A DNA stretch of 34,684 bases from Pelomyxa schiedti (lineage: Eukaryota; Evosea; Pelobiontida; Pelomyxidae): positions 1,105 through 35,788 of the forward strand of contig JAHLWZ010000251.1 in NCBI GenBank assembly GCA_020536535.1. The letters are read 5' to 3'. The notes beneath the pieces were generated by a model that had not been told where the DNA came from, did not search any database, and was given only the letters and a program-made list of their open reading frames with translations. Positions 1 to 13,615 of the stretch are shown here, in pieces (positions within the stretch are counted from its first letter, which is position 1; the number at the start of each line of letters is the position of its first letter). Made by a program: the position numbers and the translations under genes.

Positions 1-205
1 TCAAGCTCTTCAAGCTCTTCAAACTCTTCAATCTCCTGAAGCTCTTCAAGTTGTTAAAGCTCTTCAAAATCTTCAAACTCCTGCAGTTCTTCAAGCTCTT
101 CAATCTGCTCAAGCTCTTCAAGCTCTTCAAGCTCTTCAATCTGCTCAAGTTCTTCAAGTTCTTCAAGTTCTTCAAGCTCTTCAAGCTCTTCAAACTCCTG
201 ATCAA
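1..205. repeat. Degenerate 9-bp minisatellite (unit close to TTCAAGCTC)
   Basis: A 9-base unit (ttcaagctc and one- or two-base variants) is repeated about twenty times up to the left window edge. On the minus strand it reads Glu-Glu-Leu tripeptides, on the plus strand Leu-Phe-Lys. The unit is a multiple of three, so copy-number changes keep frame. It probably continues beyond the window. Confidence 0.9.
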
Positions 206-268
206 GATCAAGAGGATAAAGGTCTTTACTCTCCTCCTCCTGATTGGACAGATGAGGAAGACACCTGA
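1..268 (-). pseudogene. Glu/Leu-repeat protein exon with an in-frame stop
   Basis: An acceptor-like run (ttgtatctcag) at about 269-279, read on the minus strand, precedes an open frame that begins CLPHLSNQEEESKD, passes LDLDQEF and enters about twelve Glu-Glu-Leu/Gln-Ile triplets. A TAA at 54-56 interrupts it, but the same frame continues on the far side with the same Gln/Glu-Leu-Glu pattern to the window edge, so one substitution (GAA to TAA) explains the break. It may be a decayed or variable acidic repeat protein, or the stop may be a sequencing error. No domain is recognised and the rest lies outside the window. Confidence 0.4.
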
Positions 269-299
269 GATACAATAAAAATGGTTTTCTCATATCGAT

Positions 300-1124
300 G
301 ACCAAACTCAGCACTCCCTTGGTTAACTGTACTAAGTAACCCAGTTAATAGTTGGCTGAATAATATCATTTTCGTTATCGTGGCTCAGGATCAGCGGTCT
401 GGTGTTTTTTTCTTGTTCCACCAGTTGACTGCAGACCCAACCCATTTAACGAATCAGTCCAATCACTTTCATGCTGAACAGGAGTGTAATGGTGATGCAT
501 CAAACAAAAACGAAAACAACAACTCCAAACACAAATGGACATCTACCAGCAACACCTTTCAATTGAAGACACACAAAGAAAAGCTTTTCAAAAATTAGAA
601 GCCAATCTCCAAGCCCATGAAATGATTATCACCATGGACTTCAAGGAAAATATGCAGCTGAGAAGAGCTCCAAAGGGATTTCTACTTCTGGCAACCCTTG
701 CCTGTCTTTGGGATCCAAACAATCAGGAAAAATCCCACAACACACAAGACAGAAAGGAAATACTGGGACATTGTGCAAGCAACGTGGGCCACACATCACT
801 CCCTCATCACCATCACAACCGTTGCTGTATGTTCCACCACCGCGCTACCAGCAAGCTAGCGCTACTACTACTTCTACTCCTAATATATCACCAACATATA
901 TTACGCCGCTATTATTATTATTGTACAAATAGTAATTCCGGGATACCGGAAAACCCTTTGGGGAAGAATAAGAACCAGAAGGCAAAGAATGGGAGCCGGA
1001 AGGGGAAAAATAAGAGCCGGAAGGTAAAGAATCGGATCCGCCATGAAGACTTGGCGAATCTTCTTTTCGCTCTTCGCTGTAAAACTAACCAAAAGAAACT
1101 TTTTTTCCAAAAGTTTTGCTCTTA
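300..1124. other. Mostly non-coding interval, possible transposase scrap
   Basis: No convincing gene. The plus-strand frame at 535-690 contains HEMIITMDFKENMQL, which resembles the first catalytic-Asp strand of some DDE transposase families, but flanking similarity fades and no second or third acidic motif is seen. Positions 970-1033 hold three imperfect copies of a roughly 21-base purine-rich unit around gagccggaagg. The interval lies just past the 3' end of PEX6, so part of it is probably its 3' UTR. Confidence 0.3.
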
Positions 1125-5956
<4,832 letters not shown>

Positions 5957-6026
5957 CAGTTCCCTGCCTGTCACTTGCAAAAATTGTGGCACCCTGCCTT
6001 TTCATTTGCAACAAAGTACAGTCTGA
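5957..6026. promoter_or_regulatory. Shared divergent promoter of PEX6 and the F-box gene
   Basis: Only 70 bp separate the two proposed start codons, so 5' UTRs and promoter elements of both genes must lie here or overlap the coding exons. I see no TATA box. The stretch is mildly T-rich with no obvious repeat. Confidence 0.6.
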
Positions 6027-6983
6027 ATGGAACCACTGTCAAAGCGATCTAGGGTCGAACAAGCTGTCGTCGAGTCGCAACAACAAGTACTTCCTGCGTA
6101 CCCCCCCGAAAACCAGCCAAGATCTGAGCCTGTCCCACTCCATTCCGCGCTAGTGGCATCCACTACTACATCGGCGTCCAGGCACTTGTCAAAGCTGGCG
6201 ATGAGGGCTGAGAAGGTTAGTTTTTTTGTCCTCTACTTTTGACAGTATAGTTCACATCGCGCAATAGAGAGCAAAGGCTACAGAAAATGACGTGGTTGAG
6301 ATCTTCGGGAAACTTAGAGCTAATATAAACGAAATGCTGGATGAAAGGATTTCCTGTTTAAAAAGGGAGATTCACTCCAACTTAGAGGTAATTTAACTGG
6401 AAGTGTTGGTCAAATTAAAAAAGGTCTAATCTACTCACAGACTTCATTGAATGGGTTGGTGGCATTCAATCCAAACCAGTACGAGGAAGATCAAAAAGTA
6501 TGTTGCCGTTTGATCATTTTCTGCTATTGACACCAACTTACAGTTCACTTGCCCAAGAGATCGTACTCTGAGCGTGATACGCCGCGAACTAAGTTCTATT
6601 GTTGTGACACGAGGCAAACACATCCTGGATTTGCCAATTGCCGTTTTGTGTCGGATCGTTTGGTACTTACCACACAAAACAGTTCTTTCTAGTCGACTCG
6701 TATGCTTTCAGCTCTGGGATGCAGTTCGCACAGGTGATTTTGATATCTTTAACAATAGAATAGCTAACCTTTTTTATCAGTTTATGGATGTGAAAACATC
6801 ACCTTTTCGGCAACGGCGTCAAATACGGGGTCCTTGGATTGGCCAGTGGCACAATGCGATACCATTGTTACACCACGCATGAATTTAAAGCTTATGGTGC
6901 AGGTCAATACGCACTCCCACTTGGATCCAAGCATCTCCTCTGATGGGAACGGAGACCGTCCAAGCACAAGCAGAGAGCTCTGA
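6027..6983 (+). CDS. F-box-like protein
   Basis: Five exons (6027-6215, 6268-6387, 6441-6497, 6544-6733, 6781-6983) join in frame into about 252 residues, with introns of 43-52 nt. A Ser/Gln-rich N-terminus is followed by a short helical, probably coiled segment (FGKLRANINEMLDERISCL). The fourth exon then gives ILDLPIAVLCRIVWYLPHK and SRLVCFQLWDAV. This matches the F-box pattern (LPxxxLxxIxxYLPxxxLxxxRxVCxxW), which binds Skp1 in SCF ubiquitin ligases. No WD40 or LRR substrate domain is seen, so the target is unknown. The C-terminus is uncertain: the last exon stops at TGA 6981-6983 in the frame used, but that frame is open again to 7243, and an alternative splice (KLMVQ joined to SSEEVVDFI at about 6978) would end at 7084-7086. 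Confidence 0.6.
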
Positions 6984-7243
6984 GGAAGTGGTGGATTTCA
7001 TCATGGCACAACAACCACCAACCTCACAACAGAAGCAACAACCATCCAACACTCTCCCCAACATCTCTGCACCTCCGCTGGAGCCACTGTAACAGCCTCA
7101 CAGGTCCCTAGTTCCCCCCCTTCCAACAACAACTACGTCTCCACGTGCTGCTGTTTCGGAGTTGACCTCGGGCCTGAGACCACACATCCTCTGCTGAACA
7201 CTCTCTTGGACTTTCTCAACAGCAAGAATCAGGCACCACCATA
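6984..7243 (+). other. Open frame beyond the F-box stop; possible C-terminal extension
   Basis: After the TGA at 6981-6983 the same frame is open for 86 codons, Thr/Ser/Gln-rich and then VDLGPETTHPLLNTLLDFLN, ending at TAA 7241-7243. A second frame, starting at ATG 7003, encodes a Gln/Pro-rich peptide (MAQQPPTSQQKQQPSN) to 7086. Which one is translated depends on the last splice of the F-box gene. The composition suggests coding sequence, but there is no domain. Confidence 0.35.
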
Positions 7244-8039
7244 ATGTGGAATTGAATGGGCCACTTGCCCTGCAGATACTTTATGGTTCGCCCACCTCCT
7301 GCTCCACAGACCCCCACTCTCGTGGAAAGCAACAGGCCACATCCAACACCACCCACAACACATGCTTCTTCTTCTTATGCCACTGAGTCTTCTGGTGCCA
7401 ATACAACAGAGAGGTTTGACAGTTGAAGCTGTACTCGGACTGGTTGTGAATCCACTTTGAAATGAGGTACCCAAATGAAATTTCGCTGAAACTGTGTTGT
7501 TGCTGTGGAAATAGGGGAATGGAAAAAACGGGCTCCCTCATACACTTTAACTCATTTTTTCACCCTTAGGTGTTCCTCCATTGCAATGTGCACAAAATTG
7601 GCAGAAACAACAAAAGAAAAATTCTTCACAAGACTTCTTTTCATTTAATTTAGTGTTTTCGTTCCATACAGCTCATTCTGGGCAGAAGTGCTAGTCTCTT
7701 TCTGGCTGTTAGCTGTACACTTTGTTGTTGCTCCATGTAGTCAAGTGCTTTCAACCCAAAGGAAGTTCCAAACATAAATGCAAAGAGGCTTCCAGAAGTG
7801 GTTCTCAGCCCAAGTGGCCACTATTTATTGCAATGATAATTATTCCTTGGGTCGGGTCTGTGTGTGGCTTTGTTAACAGTAACCTAACAAAGGAGCGGAC
7901 CTGGACCTTGCGTAGGAGTTTGTCCTTTTCTACCGGTGGTGTAATACACATCAATATGCTCCCAGAGAGCCGTTTTGCCCACGGATTTTGAGGGAGTAAG
8001 ATGTCCTTAAGCCGGCAATAAAACACATAGTCTTAGGGG
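7244..8039. other. Interval without a recognisable gene
   Basis: Several open frames of 60-90 codons exist on both strands, but none shows a domain, repeat pattern or a splice chain I can follow. The right part may hold the ruined C-terminal lobe and 3' end of the kinase remnant on the minus strand (CYQWKAF near 8130 resembles the end of helix F/G of a kinase). Confidence 0.4.
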
Positions 8040-9560
8040 CCACGAATAAATTCAAATTCGAGAATATGGTGGCAGAAACATATAAAAAATAAGGAAAGAT
8101 GGAAGCAAACCAATTCAACACGAATGCCTTCCACTGGTAGCACATATCGTATGCCATGTACCAGGTTCCCGTCAATATCGATTATGGACTTGATTGCCAT
8201 AGTACCATAATCCTTGAATCGCCGTTAGGGGCAGGATTTTTTTAGAAAAATATCACCTGTGCAGTGTACCAACACAAGTGAGTATCGAAAAGAACCCAGG
8301 CCACGATGCACAATTGGGCGAACTGTCCGAAATCGAAATCCATCTCTTTCTTCCATAGGGGGTGGTTAGTCAAAACAGAAAAGCATAAAATAACAAACTA
8401 CCTTTGCATCCAGTAAATCAATTATTTTGTCTTGCAGGTTTGGAGGGCACATTGTCCCTGTGTATAACGTCCAGCTCGTTGTGCATGTAGCCTACTCCAT
8501 GTGGCACCTCTACTGCCATGTCACGCTCCATCAACGGCATTACAAACTGAACCTCCTCCCTATCTTCCCTCACACCTGTGGGGAAAAGTAGAAGAAAGAA
8601 AATGAGAGGAATAGAAATAACAGTTACCAATAAGAGGTATTACGTTCTGGTGGCATATTGCCCTGGAGTGATGTAAATATTGATTGATTTGAGGTTAAAA
8701 GATTTGGTACGTCATGAGTCGAGCCTCATAAAGCAGCTGCTTTGTTGTGTACTTGGTCTTGCTTATGCGTTTTATAACAACGGGTTCACTGTTTAGGGTA
8801 GCTGGAAAGAAGAGATGAGTGTAAAGCGTAGGTAGCTTATGATGGGGGAACCGGCGGGCAAATATCCTCCTGGTTTTGGGTTTGGTAGTAGTTAGTTTAG
8901 TTTCATCGGCGAGAGCGCCGTGCAACAGGAACTACTATGATAACTACTGTGATAAAAGTAAAGAAGGCTTACTTTTCTGACTTGAATTTTCCATCATTTT
9001 TCCACAAAGTATATAACCTGAGAGCAACCCTGGGGCCTGCAGCCTCGCCGCTCAGCATCACTAAAAATGAACCCTTCTTCTCCCGGAAAAGTGCCTTGCT
9101 GCATTGTTCCTTGGTGAAACCAGTGACGAACCAACGCTGCGTGCATAATTCATTGAACTTTTCTTTGGTAGATATGTGAGTGAGAGTGCAATAAATTGAC
9201 TTGATGAACTACCCTCCTCAATTTATCTGCATCAGAATGGACCTCTCCAAATGTGTTAACAATTTGCTGTAAGCGTTCTGCGGTGATCCCACCCTTCGAA
9301 TTCTCTGTTTATTCTTATGTATTACGGAGTGGGTTTACATAGTATTCTTTTTTAAGGCATTATGTCCTCCTGAAGCTGGACCCTTGTTCAAGATGCACCT
9401 CTCGAAAACACTCCAGGGGACTTCTGGAATCGAATCGCGAAGTTCCCAGTCCAGAAGCCCTCCCTGGCCATTTCTGCCATGATTGTATTAAGGGTACTCG
9501 ACACTTGTAGTATTGAAGGCAAAGGAGTGATTCAGCTAAAATGATGTTGTGCTTTTATCC
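8040..9560 (-). pseudogene. Decayed SH2-domain protein kinase
   Basis: Reading the minus strand: an unassigned segment (LLDWELRDSIPEVPWSVFE, about 9370-9460); an SH2-like domain at about 8985-9165 (QRWFVTGFTKEQCSKAL, then GSFLVMLSGEAAG); a kinase N-lobe at 8700-8830 with EPVVIKRISK (the VAIK lysine) and LLYEARLM (the helix-C Glu); then HQNVIPLIGVREDREEVQFV, MERDMAVEV, GVGYMHNELDVIHRDN, DLLDAK and DFDFGQFA (about 8330). Decay is visible. About 25 residues are missing between MERDMAVEV and GVGYMH. The HRD loop runs VIHRDNVPS and then needs a frame shift to reach NLQDKIIDLL. The APE region is reduced to LCWYTAQ. The SH2 'FLVR' arginine that binds phosphotyrosine is Met. Best read as a dead TKL/tyrosine-kinase-like gene; missed micro-introns could account for some of the breaks. 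Confidence 0.55.
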
Positions 9561-9565
9561 CCTTA

Positions 9566-10559
9566 ATGGCGGACTCTGAACGGAAGGGATTAAGTACTAC
9601 CACACAGTCAGGGAGGGGCCATGGTGGACAGTCAATCACTTGCAGCCTTCCTTCCACCTTTCAGGGGACCATCAGGGGCTCCAACACGGGATTTCTATTT
9701 TTAGCCGAGTCATGTCAAAAAGAAGTACTTTTAAAAGCCGCACAGGATAAACAAAAAAGTAAAAAAAAACAAGAAACTACACCCGCAAACAAACCGTAAG
9801 TAACGTAAGAGAGAGAGTTTGGGTTTTCTTTACATTGGATCCAATGTCTACAAGCTCCAACGTAAGTGCTTGGGATATAAAAGGGGGATTGTTTTTTTTT
9901 GTTTTCTTTTCTACATCTACAACAACACACTACCACATTTTTACTTCTTCCTCCCTTCTTCCACTTTGTTTCGTTTTAGCTTGTGATGCTTTCCTTTTTT
10001 TTCCCTCTCAATCACGGACAGGACATTCCTCCAAAGCGTAATACAGGCAATGCAAACGCTCCTCAGGTGAATGAGGTGACTGCCCTTTTTTTTTCTTCTT
10101 CTTATGAAATTTGCAGCAAATAACGCAGCAGAGGACAACAACATCCACTGCAGGCTCTAGTACTGGTACGAGTAGTAGCGAGATTAATGCACTCGAGGTC
10201 TGTTTTCTCCTCGTTTTTCTGAGTTGATTGATAATATTTGTTTACGTTAATGTATTTCTTCCTCCTCTCACGCAGGCAGCGAGTAATACAACGAGTACCA
10301 CTTCCTCCAGAAAGGAACCAGACCCTAGTTCATCACCCTCTGTTGCACAACACACTGATGATGATGAAAAACATGAGGACCCACAAGCAGACAATGAACC
10401 TGAAAGAGGTAGGACAAGGCGTGGGGGAGAAAGGCCAACGCAATTATCATCCCAACAGCAACAAGGCAAGGCGCCACCAGTCACCAGGAGGGACACAGCA
10501 CGCCCCACTACGAACAGCCGCAGATCCCAAGGCAGAAGCGCTGATGTATCTTTGATCAT
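9566..10559 (+). CDS. Low-complexity Ser/Thr/Gln-rich protein of unknown function
   Basis: Exon 1 (9566-9797) starts MADSERKGLSTTTQSG and ends in a Lys/Gln-rich helix (AAQDKQKSKKKQET). Later exons fit well together in phase 0: about 10022-10066 (DIPPKRNTGNANAPQ), 10117-10198 (QITQQRTTTSTAGS) and 10276 onward (AASNTTSTTSSRKEPDPSSS, then DDDEKHEDPQADNEPERG). The join from exon 1 to DIPP only works through a 7-base exon (CTCCAAC, 9854-9860) or an unusual splice. The 3' end is unclear because the frame runs into a large palindrome at 10404; either a splice donor (GAG|GTAGGAC at 10406-10415) ends the exon there or the protein continues with SQQQQGKAPPVTRRD. No domain is recognised; it looks disordered. 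Confidence 0.45.
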
Positions 10560-10702
10560 CTCCTTTTTGCTGCTGCTGAGTCATCGGTTGCTGTTGTTGT
10601 GGGTGCGCTGTGTCCCTCCTGGTGACTGGTGGCGCCTTGCCTTGTTGCTGTTGGGATGATAATTGCGTCGGCCTTTCTCCCCCACACCTTGTCCTACCTC
10701 TT
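10404..10702. repeat. Foldback palindrome, ~100-bp arms
   Basis: Positions 10404-10507 and 10600-10702 are reverse complements with only a few differences in about 100 bases; the unique centre is about 92 bp. Both arms begin GAGGTAGGACAAGG when read inward. The arms contain Gln-rich coding-like sequence (SQQQQGKAPPVTRRD) on both strands. No convincing target-site duplication is visible, so this could be a MITE/foldback element or an inverted duplication of a gene end. Confidence 0.85.
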
Positions 10703-10729
10703 GATGAGCAAAGAGTACTTTGAGGTGTG
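10694..10729 (-). pseudogene. Displaced C-terminal codons of the ankyrin-type gene
   Basis: With the transposon and one TA removed, the ankyrin frame continues across this stretch (LHTSKYSLLIKR) to TAG at 10694-10696. The stop codon sits at the outer edge of the palindrome, and AG|GTAGGA there also resembles a splice donor, so the gene may once have continued. Confidence 0.55.
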
Positions 10730-10731
10730 TA

Positions 10732-10795
10732 CCGTATGTTGAGAAACCTTCGTTCTGAAAAACTTTCGTCGCCGAAAACTTTCGTTGCTGAAATC
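10732..10795 (+). repeat. Left terminal inverted repeat of the pogo-type element
   Basis: Begins CCGTATGTTGAGAAACCTTC and matches the reverse complement of the right end over about 60 bases at roughly 85 percent. It contains tandem AAAACTTTCGT motifs, plausible transposase binding sites. Confidence 0.85.
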
Positions 10796-10890
10796 TTTGG
10801 CGTCTCAGCACCAGGGACGAAAGTTTTGGCACAGGCATTTTCGCGGCGGATAGATCTGTGGATAGATCGAGACGGATAGAAAATCAAAAT

Positions 10891-13455
10891 ATGAGCACCT
10901 CCTTGGTTGTCCGTCGGCAACAGCGCACGTTGTTGGATATGTGGTCCGGTCCGGTGCAGTCGGAAAGCTTTGCCGAAGTGTCTCTCGACACTCTTAAGAA
11001 ATCGGCGGAGGTGTTTGGAATGGACCAAAAAAAAGCGGCAATAATAATCTCCACAGCACAAGTTTGGGACCAGGCAAGGCCTTCTAAATACCGAAAGGTA
11101 TCACATTACAGGCACTATGGTCCTGTTCACTAACTTATGGAGGTTCCTAAGGACACACAACTCGAAATTGTGAAAACAATTGTGAGCTCTCATTGCCTTA
11201 CAATTCCAGAGGTTTAGAGTTGTTTTTCTTTTTTTTTTTTTTGAGTTGATACAATTGTAGTTTCTGCACTCTTCTCCTCTTGTTAGGCAATTTATTTTAC
11301 CTGCAACAACAATTCGAACTTGGGTGACTAAGTACAAGAAACTGCTGCTCAAGTACAGGGGGAATCTTATGCTCTCCGATGAGGATGTTGTGAGCCATGC
11401 AGACAAGGACTTCTTACTTATTAGAAAGACAGGGCGCCCTACTCTTCTTTCAGAGCGCTCTCATTCTGATGTGTCTTTCTACCATAATTTTTGTTTTCTT
11501 TTTAAAACCACCTTCAGACAATTATTTTACTCAAAGCAATTCGTGCATCTGGAGGGCACATTTTACCATCAGTTGTCATTTCCATTGCTGAAGCTGTAAT
11601 GAAAGTTCATGGAGAGGCACCTGGGCTCTGGGCTAATGAAGGTTCCATACAACTCACAACTGATTGGGCTCGTCATTTTCTATCATATTGGATGAACTAC
11701 AGCTACAGAAAGGAAACAACAGATCGCAAGTTGTCTCTGGAAGAACTTCTTGCTGGAGGCACTGAGATGAAGTTATAACCCAGCCCTCATATTGGAGATG
11801 GATGAGACCATGCTGCCCTACCGAATCACTCAACATGGTACTTATGCTGAGGTTGGCTCTACAAGAGTGGAAGTGCCAGCTAGTACTGAAAAACGAGGGG
11901 TAACTGCTACATTTACTATTACTAAAAGTGGCACTCTCCTTCCTATGCAAGTTATCTACTCTGGTTTGACAAACTCCAGCATTCCAACAATCCACTGGCC
12001 ACATGATGTTCTTACTTGCTATGGTGGAGCCAGTGGCAAGCATACAACTGTGCATGGGCAACAGCGTCCAAAACCCACCAAGTGGCAGAACCGTCGCACA
12101 CTTTTGTTATATCTGGATTCTATTGTAGCTCCATACTTGGCTGCTGAGCGTGCCAAGAGTCTGCTTCAAGGTAACCCTTATCCACAAGGAAACCGGGCAG
12201 TCATGAAGTGGGATCACCACTGGTCTCACATTGACAAACATGTCCAAGCCAGGCTGGCTGAGTTGGACATAGATATGCACATGATCACAAAAAAAGCTAC
12301 GGACCTATTTAGTGTATTGGACATCTCCATCAATAAGGTTAGTGAGTTATTCTTTTGGTTTGACTGACTACACCCAGGCTGCTAAGAGTGAGATGCGGAA
12401 ATTGTTTTCTGCCTGGTGTACTGAAGAGATCACAATGCAGCTGGGTTTTGATGTTCATCCCAGCGATGTTCAGCTATCAGCTGCCCTCAAGCTTCTGAAA
12501 CCCCTTCATGCCAACTGGATGGTTTCTGTTTTTCAAGTTTTGAAGCGAAGAGAGAAGGAGCTGATATCAACTGGTTTTCAGAGAGCCCATGACAATATTG
12601 AACTTTGTGCAGCCGGCAAAGGAGACCAGTTGCAGGTTTTAATCCATTGCCACAAACCTGACTTACCTAATGTAGATGGGCCGGCATACAACTGATGAAC
12701 CTAGGGAACCACTCCTTACTCAACCACATATTCCCTCATCATCTCCCCCTGCCTCCTCCCAAGATGAGACACAATATCAGACTAATTCCCCAACCTCCGC
12801 TCCTACCAGTGAAGAACCCACGTCAAGCATCTCAGTTGGTGGGGGCCTTGTGCTATTTGGAAAGCGTGCTCATACTGGCCTATTGCAGGTAAATGACAAG
12901 CGGACACAAAAAACACCAAACAAAAGAGCCCGGGTCTCAACAACCTCTTCTCCACTCCCCATATCTCTGTGTTATGAGGTAAGTAAAGTTGTCAGAAAAG
13001 CTAACCGTACAACCTCCACACCTCCCTCAACCATTTCCACAACTTCCGCACCTCCTTTACTGACTCCAATAACCATTTCCGCAACTTTCGCACCTCCTTC
13101 ACAGACTCCAATAACCATTTCCATGACTTCCGCTTCTCAGTTGATGGACTCGGCCCTAACACAACAGCTGTCTCCCATAGTGTGTTATTATCTCCACTTT
13201 TGTAATCACAATTAACACAAATCTCCACAGCCTGTTGTTGCTTGCCCAGCACCTGTAGTTTCCATACTGACTGATCCTGTGTGTATACTAGTGTTTGGAT
13301 TACCTTCTTACATCTAACAGGGAAGAATTCTACCCCACACTGATACCGATGGGTACTTCTCTCATGGCAGCGATGACGATGGATACTCTTCCCATGGAAG
13401 TGGAATGGACAATCCCAGCCCCATGCTTCCTCCGCTTTCTGCCACCGATACCTAA
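10891..13455 (+). CDS. Pogo-type DDE transposase
   Basis: Exons join as: 10891-11096 (MSTSLVVRRQQRTLLDMW..., Lys/Arg-rich), 11332-11479 (YKKLLLKYRGNLMLSDEDVV, then RKTGRPTLLSERS), 11520-11772 (IILLKAIRASGGHILPSVVI, GLWANEGSIQLTTDWARHFL), 11799 onward, and 12384 onward after a 49-nt intron. The catalytic core is of the DDE_1 (pogo/Jerky/Tigger) kind: first Asp in MDETMLPYR; second in KWDHHWSHIDKHV (cf. DNxxxH); third Asp in DLFSVLDISINK (cf. LQPLDVxxNKPFK). A C-terminal tail (SSSPPASSQDETQYQTNS, FGKRAHTGLLQ, KRARVSTT) is low-complexity. The last exon, after the acceptor ending at 13320, ends DGYSSHGSGMDNPSPML and stops at 13453-13455. No inactivating change is seen, so the copy could be autonomous. 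Intron borders near 12979-13320 are ambiguous. Confidence 0.8.
13029..13140 (+). repeat. 42-bp minisatellite inside the transposon
   Basis: Two full 42-base copies (13029-13070, 13071-13112) and a partial third begin aaccatttcc. In one frame they read Thr/Ser/Pro repeats (TISTTSAPPLLTP). They lie in what is probably a late intron or a length-variable coding stretch of the transposase. Confidence 0.8.
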
Positions 13456-13549
13456 CCATAGAAAAAGAAATTTTATTTCTATTACTAATTTCTAATCGGC
13501 CTTCGAAGGGTACGATCATTTTGGCCACGAATCATTTTCGGCAACAAAA

Positions 13550-13613
13550 GTTTTTGACAACGAAAGTTTTGGGCAACGAAAGTTTTCTGGAACGAAGGTT
13601 TCCCAACATACGG
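13550..13613 (-). repeat. Right terminal inverted repeat of the pogo-type element
   Basis: Read on the minus strand it begins CCGTATGTTGGGAAACCTTC and pairs with the left end. It carries three copies of the AAAACTTTCGTTG motif. Confidence 0.85.
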
Positions 13614-13615
13614 TA

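Larger units (their letters stand above)
10730..13615 (+). mobile_element. Pogo-type (Tc1/mariner superfamily) DNA transposon, apparently complete
   Basis: A 2.88-kb element is bounded by inverted repeats that begin CCGTATGTTG and is flanked on both sides by TA (10730-10731 and 13614-13615), the target duplication of the Tc1/mariner superfamily. Subterminal regions carry several copies of an aacgaaagtttt motif in inverted orientation. The interior encodes one transposase gene with no evident frame break. It interrupts the last coding part of the ankyrin-type gene on the minus strand: removing the element plus one TA restores an open frame. Confidence 0.88.

Noticed and set aside
1-205. CRISPR-like array
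   Set aside because: The repeats are 9 bp, contiguous and lack spacers; this is a minisatellite.
10447-11061. Minus-strand 204-codon reading frame
   Set aside because: It crosses the end of the pogo-type element and the palindrome; the shared SQQQQGKAPP part arises because the palindrome reads alike on both strands.
13029-13140. Independent satellite array
   Set aside because: Only 2.7 copies and confined to the transposon; best treated as an internal part of it.
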